Assembly: GCA_038135065.1 (NCBI GenBank) | Contig: JAYPWI010000029.1 | Location: 1 to 44,446 of the forward strand | Source: JAYPWI01 sp038135065 | Lineage (GTDB): Bacteria > Actinomycetota > Acidimicrobiia > Acidimicrobiales > Poriferisodalaceae | Reading direction: 5' to 3' | Length of the DNA: 44,446 bases | Shown here: positions 40,681 through 44,446 of the stretch, in pieces | Numbering within the stretch: position 1 is the stretch's first letter | Layout: every line of letters begins with the position of its first letter | The notes under the pieces: model-generated | The model's input: only the letters and a program-made list of their open reading frames with translations | Told to the model about the DNA's origin: nothing | Database searches by the model: none | Position numbers and translations under genes: made by a program

Positions 40681-43600
40681 ATGACACAGGTCGAAACCCA
40701 TACCGATTCCGGGCAGGTCCATCCTCTCGACGGGCGCGCCGCTGACGAACCTTCAGCCCTGGCCGCTCTGAGTTGGTCCGACATCGCGACTCTGGCGCGG
40801 GCCGAGGCCGAGGGCATTGCCGACGAGGTACAGCTCGCTGCCCTGCGAAGCGACCCACTCCGTTGGCGCAACGTGCTGCTCGACCTTCTCGACGAGGCAG
40901 AAGGACACCTCGGACGGGTGGAGGCCCTCAGGGGACCGGAACGTCAGCAAGTAATTGCCGATTTCCGCAACGAGGTCCAGGCGTTGGGTGCAGCCCTGCA
41001 GCGGCTGACTGGATGGGACCCTGCGGTCGAAGCTCCTACCGAGGTCGAAGCTGCCCCCGTGCTGTTGCCAGCGGCACCAACTGCGCTCCAGCTGTCCTGG
41101 GCCTCCAATCGGATCGTGGCGTGGGCCTGTGGGGCCCGAGGCCAAGCCGACGACGGCGACGGAGTCCTGGCCCGCCTGGTGGCCTGCGGCGCTCCCGAAG
41201 CTGCTTGGAGCGAACATCGCCAGGTGAAGCTCCCACACGGGGAGTCGGCGGCGGCGCTGGTGGCCGACGTCGGAGATGTCCTCGGGTGGCTGGTCGCCTT
41301 GGGGTCCATGGTCCACTCATCTCCTGCGGAGCCAATGGTCGACGTCGAGCCAGGCCAGGGGGATGAGGGACTGCTGACCCTGGGAGCGAGCGCGCGGTGG
41401 CTGAGCCTCATTGCCGTTCACGCCGTCGAATTGGTCGGGCAGGGTCGCACCGTTCCCCGGCTCCAGCGAGCTCGCCGCCGGCGAAACAAGAAGGGGAGCG
41501 GGGACAAGGCCGAGTTCTCAGTTCAGTGGGTCCCCGGCATCATCAGCCAAGACCTCGTCAAGGCCCTGTCAGATTCGCTGCCCGGCAGCGTGACTGCAGT
41601 GGATCCTGGCCCCGATGCCCGTGCTGTCGTCCAGGCGACCCTGGCTGGGATGGTCCACGCGATGGTGGCCAACGCAGCCCAGCGACTCGATGTTCCTGCG
41701 CCGCCACCCGACCCGCGTAGCAAGGCCGATGTGGCCGAGGCATTCCTCGCCCATCTCGGAGGTGACCGATTCGCAAGCTCGGCGACCCATGGTGCCGAGT
41801 TGGCCCGCCGTCTGGAGCAATGGGCTCGTCCCGTCACCGCAGTGGCCAAGTACGCCCTCATCGCTCAGTTGGACGAGCCCGACGACGCCGGTGCATGGCA
41901 CCTCAGGGTCCTGTCCCCAGGGCCGGAACATGTGCTCGAACCGGTCGAGGTTGCCCTGGTGAGCGGGTCCAACACTCGCCGGACCGAGGTCAAGGACCAG
42001 CTCGCTCGTATGGAACGACTCCTACCGGAGCTTCTCCGACCAGGTGGACGCCGTCGTGGAGAGGTCATCCTCAACCAGGACGAAGCCTGGCGTCTGATGT
42101 CGGTCACAGGACCAGCTCTGGAGGCGGCCGGCTTCGAGGTGCGGGTTCCTGAACTGTCGCGACGGAAGCCGCAGGCCTCGCTGTTACTGCGTGCGGAGGA
42201 GCAGGGGGACAGTCGGGTCGGAGCACAGCAACTCACCGCGGTCAGTTGGTCCGCCGTCTTCGGTGATGTCGAGCTCACTGCAGCCGAGGTCGCTCGACTT
42301 GCCCTAGAGGCGCGACCGTTGGTCCAGTCACGCGGGAAGTGGGTCGCCCTGGACCACGCTGACCTGCAGGAAGCGGCGCTGGCCCTGGCCGAGCGAAGTG
42401 CCACGACTGCTCTGACCGGCGCTGAAATGCTCCGCCACGCATTGGGACTCGAGGGAACTCCGGTCAGCGGTGGTGTTGCGGTAGCCGGGAGCGGTTGGGC
42501 AGCCGAGATCCTCGCCGCGGCGGGTCAGGCCGGCGGCGACCTCGAGACGACGCCCCATGGCTTCAGGGGCGAGCTTCGTTCCTACCAGGCCAACGCCTAC
42601 GGCTGGCTCGGCTTCCTCGACAGTGCCGGCTTGGGCGGGTGTCTGGCCTTGGACATGGGACTCGGCAAAACGCCCACCGTCCTGGCACGCATAGGGGCGA
42701 CGGCCGGTCAAGGCCCTGCCCTCGTGATCGCACCGCCAGCCGTGGTGGGCAACTGGCGGTCCGAAGCACGGTCGTTCACCCCTGAGCTTTCGGTACTCGT
42801 CCATCACGGGCCCAACCGGGCAAGCCCCGAGGAGCTGGCCGGTCGGGTCGCCGATGTCGATCTCGTCATCACCACCTACGGGACCGCTGTTCGTGACGTC
42901 GAGGCGATGTCAGCAATCCAATGGGACCGGGTTGTTCTCGACGAGGCGCAAGCCATCAAGAACCACACCAGCGAGACGGCGCGCCAACTCCGCAAGATTC
43001 CGGCCCGCACACGCGTGGCCCTTACCGGTACCCCGATCGAGAACGGACTTGGCGACCTCTGGTCGATCCTCGACTTCTGCAACCCCGGTCTGGTCGGTGA
43101 GCGGGCCTCGTTCATCGGCCAGCTGAGCTCGCCCGGAGATGCTCGCGGAGCCGCAGAGTCCGCACTCCGTGCCCTCAACGGCGTGCTCGTGTTCCGCCGG
43201 ACGAAAGCTGAGCCGGCCATCGCAGCGGAACTCCCCGACCGCATTGACGAGCTCGCCCATTGCTCGATGACCCCCGAACAGATCGGCCTGTATCAGGCCG
43301 TGCTGGACAAGCTGGTGCGTGACACGGCGGACTCGGAGACCAACTTCAGTCGCCCCAAGGGTGCTGTGCTGGCTGCGATCACCGCTCTCAAGCAGATCTG
43401 TAACCATCCGCTCAACTACGAACCAGAGAACCCCGACCAGGGGCTGGACGGTCGGAGCGGCAAGCTCGCACGGCTCAACGAGATCATGGAGTCGGTGTTC
43501 GCGTCGGGCGAGCGGGTCCTGGTGTTCACCCACTTCGCGTCCTGGGGAGAGCGACTCGCCGAGTACCTCACTCAACGCTTCGACATGCCCATCGAGTGCT

Positions 43601-44046
43601 ACCACGGTGGCTTGGGCCGCGCCGCCAGAGACCGCCTTGTCGAGTCATTCCAATCGGGCGATGGCCCCGGGGCCATGGTGCTCTCGCTCAAGGCGGGCGG
43701 TACGGGACTCAACCTCACGGCAGCCAGTCACGTGGTGCTCTACGACAGGTGGTGGAACCCCGCCGTCGAGGACCAGGCCCGGGATCGGGTGTGGCGAATC
43801 GGCCAGACCAAGACGGTGGTCTGCCATCGCCTGGTGTGTCCGGGAACGGTCGATGAGCGGGTCGAGGAGGTGGTCCGAGACAAGCGGGTCATCGCAGACA
43901 TGGCACTGCCGAAGTCCAGCTCGGTGGACGACCTCGATGCCGAACAGCTTCGTCGGGCCCTTGGAATCGACGAGAGCCTGCTCCTCACCGACGATTCGGA
44001 GGACGAGGAGAACGAGGCGTCGGCCAGCCTTGTGGAGGTGGCGTGA
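40681..44046 (+). CDS. SNF2-family DEAD/H-box helicase (HepA-like) with SNF2-associated N-terminal region
   Basis: A 1121-residue protein. The first roughly 600 residues are a divergent, mostly helical region like that preceding the ATPase in bacterial SNF2 proteins (VQWVPGII, then LLPELLRPGGRRRGEVILNQDEAWRLM, and KWVALDHADLQEA as in the SNF2-associated domain). The ATPase has LALDMGLGKTPTV (Walker A, about 655-667), VVLDEAQAIKN (DEAQ box, about 753) and ALTGTPIENGLGDLWSI. The helicase C lobe has LVFTHFASWGERLAEYL, LSLKAGGTGLNLTAASHVVLYDRWWNPAVEDQARDRVWRIGQ. It should be an ATP-driven double-stranded DNA translocase. ATG 40681 was chosen at the family-like start; earlier in-frame starts (40555, 40633) are possible. 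Confidence 0.92.
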   Translation: MTQVETHTDSGQVHPLDGRAADEPSALAALSWSDIATLARAEAEGIADEVQLAALRSDPLRWRNVLLDLLDEAEGHLGRVEALRGPERQQVIADFRNEVQALGAALQRLTGWDPAVEAPTEVEAAPVLLPAAPTALQLSWASNRIVAWACGARGQADDGDGVLARLVACGAPEAAWSEHRQVKLPHGESAAALVADVGDVLGWLVALGSMVHSSPAEPMVDVEPGQGDEGLLTLGASARWLSLIAVHAVELVGQGRTVPRLQRARRRRNKKGSGDKAEFSVQWVPGIISQDLVKALSDSLPGSVTAVDPGPDARAVVQATLAGMVHAMVANAAQRLDVPAPPPDPRSKADVAEAFLAHLGGDRFASSATHGAELARRLEQWARPVTAVAKYALIAQLDEPDDAGAWHLRVLSPGPEHVLEPVEVALVSGSNTRRTEVKDQLARMERLLPELLRPGGRRRGEVILNQDEAWRLMSVTGPALEAAGFEVRVPELSRRKPQASLLLRAEEQGDSRVGAQQLTAVSWSAVFGDVELTAAEVARLALEARPLVQSRGKWVALDHADLQEAALALAERSATTALTGAEMLRHALGLEGTPVSGGVAVAGSGWAAEILAAAGQAGGDLETTPHGFRGELRSYQANAYGWLGFLDSAGLGGCLALDMGLGKTPTVLARIGATAGQGPALVIAPPAVVGNWRSEARSFTPELSVLVHHGPNRASPEELAGRVADVDLVITTYGTAVRDVEAMSAIQWDRVVLDEAQAIKNHTSETARQLRKIPARTRVALTGTPIENGLGDLWSILDFCNPGLVGERASFIGQLSSPGDARGAAESALRALNGVLVFRRTKAEPAIAAELPDRIDELAHCSMTPEQIGLYQAVLDKLVRDTADSETNFSRPKGAVLAAITALKQICNHPLNYEPENPDQGLDGRSGKLARLNEIMESVFASGERVLVFTHFASWGERLAEYLTQRFDMPIECYHGGLGRAARDRLVESFQSGDGPGAMVLSLKAGGTGLNLTAASHVVLYDRWWNPAVEDQARDRVWRIGQTKTVVCHRLVCPGTVDERVEEVVRDKRVIADMALPKSSSVDDLDAEQLRRALGIDESLLLTDDSEDEENEASASLVEVA

Positions 44047-44089
44047 TGTTGTCGGATCGTCCATGGCTTGCCAGCGGGCGAGGTAACCG

Positions 44090-44386
44090 ATGAGTCGCCG
44101 GCGCAGGGGGTCCAATACCCGTGTTCGGCGGGTCAGTGCCCCGGAGCAGCAGGTCGAAGAGCATCGTGAGTTCTGGGAAGGCGCAGAGCCGCTGCCCGAC
44201 AGCCCATCCGCTATCGCACTGACCGAAGACCCGGCGGCGGTGGTGCGCTCCCTCGGTCCACCCCCGCTCAGTGGCCGCGAGCAGGTCGCCGAGCATTATT
44301 TCGAGGCCGTGTACCAACGGGCAGTTGCCATCGCCTCTGCGCTCGCTGCGGCAGGCCATCTCCTCGACGAGAGCGACGAGGACTGA
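44090..44386 (+). CDS. Small conserved protein downstream of SNF2 helicase
   Basis: A 98-residue protein with a very basic start (MSRRRRGSNTRVRRV) and an acidic end (LLDESDED). The middle contains EFWEGAEPLPDSPSAIAL and SLGPPPLSGREQVAEHYFEAVYQRAVAIASALAAAG. SNF2 genes of actinobacteria are often followed by a SWIM zinc-finger protein, and the FWxG...LGPPPL...Y...A pattern recalls the C-terminal part of such proteins; the Cys/His SWIM motif itself is absent. It could be a stand-alone version of that domain acting with the helicase. It begins 43 bp after the helicase stop, on the same strand. Confidence 0.6.
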   Translation: MSRRRRGSNTRVRRVSAPEQQVEEHREFWEGAEPLPDSPSAIALTEDPAAVVRSLGPPPLSGREQVAEHYFEAVYQRAVAIASALAAAGHLLDESDED

Positions 44387-44446
44387 TCATTCAGCGGGGG
44401 AGTCGAAGCCGACGACCTTCCCCCGGTTGATGCTCACCCAGTCGCG
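44387..44446 (-). CDS. 3' end of an unidentified gene running off the window
   Basis: On the minus strand an open frame enters from the window edge, reads RDWVSINRGKVVGFDSPAE and stops at TGA 44389-44387. It converges on the small SNF2-linked gene with no gap to speak of. Nineteen residues are too few to name a family. Confidence 0.45.
   Translation of the reverse strand, partial: RDWVSINRGKVVGFDSPAE

Overview
The window looks like chromosomal DNA of a high-GC actinobacterium, most likely class Acidimicrobiia. Three things suggest this: dense GC-rich genes with frequent GTG starts and 4-bp stop/start overlaps, a catabolic repertoire rich in CoA-linked enzymes, and a secreted protein with YWLVAxDGGIFAFGDA-type repeats that I associate with that class. 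The taxonomic call is inference. No rRNA, tRNA, CRISPR array, insertion sequence or phage gene was recognised. A run of 10 Ns at 40443-40452 is an assembly gap.

Layout. (1) 1-14209 is a mixed housekeeping and catabolic region: a truncated enoyl-CoA hydratase, an acyl-CoA dehydrogenase, a secreted M15 peptidase with repeats, a VOC protein overlapping a TauD-type dioxygenase, a phytanoyl-CoA dioxygenase-like protein with a phosphotransferase, a dihydroorotase-like amidohydrolase, a Cys-rich unknown, an MFS carrier, a class III CoA-transferase, a lipid kinase and a small membrane protein. (2) 14235-16918 holds a membrane protein with a proline-rich tail and a SerA-like dehydrogenase. (3) 16995-38592 is the highlight, a one-carbon (methyl group) oxidation island. 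(4) 38713-44446 holds proS, a SNF2 helicase with a small partner gene, and the end of one further gene.

The island has three transcription units. The leftward unit 21870-16995 encodes a GntR/FCD regulator, an acyl-CoA carboxylase carboxyltransferase subunit, formate-THF ligase and a MetF-like reductase. Divergent from it, across a palindrome-rich operator region, the rightward set 21974-32381 encodes a dimethylglycine dehydrogenase-like flavoenzyme, ETF beta and alpha, a formate dehydrogenase in three cistrons, and an MFS carrier. Converging on it with only 8 bp between, the leftward unit 38592-32390 encodes a corrinoid protein, a DUF1638 protein, a virulence-factor-domain protein, a pterin-dependent methyltransferase, a RACo-like corrinoid activase and an MttB-family methyltransferase without pyrrolysine.

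Inferred pathway: MttB-like protein demethylates a quaternary amine (glycine betaine is the best guess) onto the corrinoid protein. The pterin methyltransferase moves the methyl to THF, and the MetF-like enzyme oxidises methyl-THF to methylene-THF. The dehydrogenase removes further methyls from dimethylglycine, also to THF, passing electrons to ETF. Fhs releases formate with ATP recovery, and formate dehydrogenase oxidises it to CO2 with NADH formation. FolD is the one step not seen here.

The most striking detail is the formate dehydrogenase. Its catalytic subunit is read through an in-frame TGA, which I interpret as selenocysteine 89, followed by a SECIS-like hairpin. The subunit is also split: the N-terminal Fe-S part, including the CxxCxxxC motif that opens the molybdopterin domain, is a separate gene placed after the NuoE-NuoF fusion subunit, so the operon is permuted relative to an ordinary fdhA.
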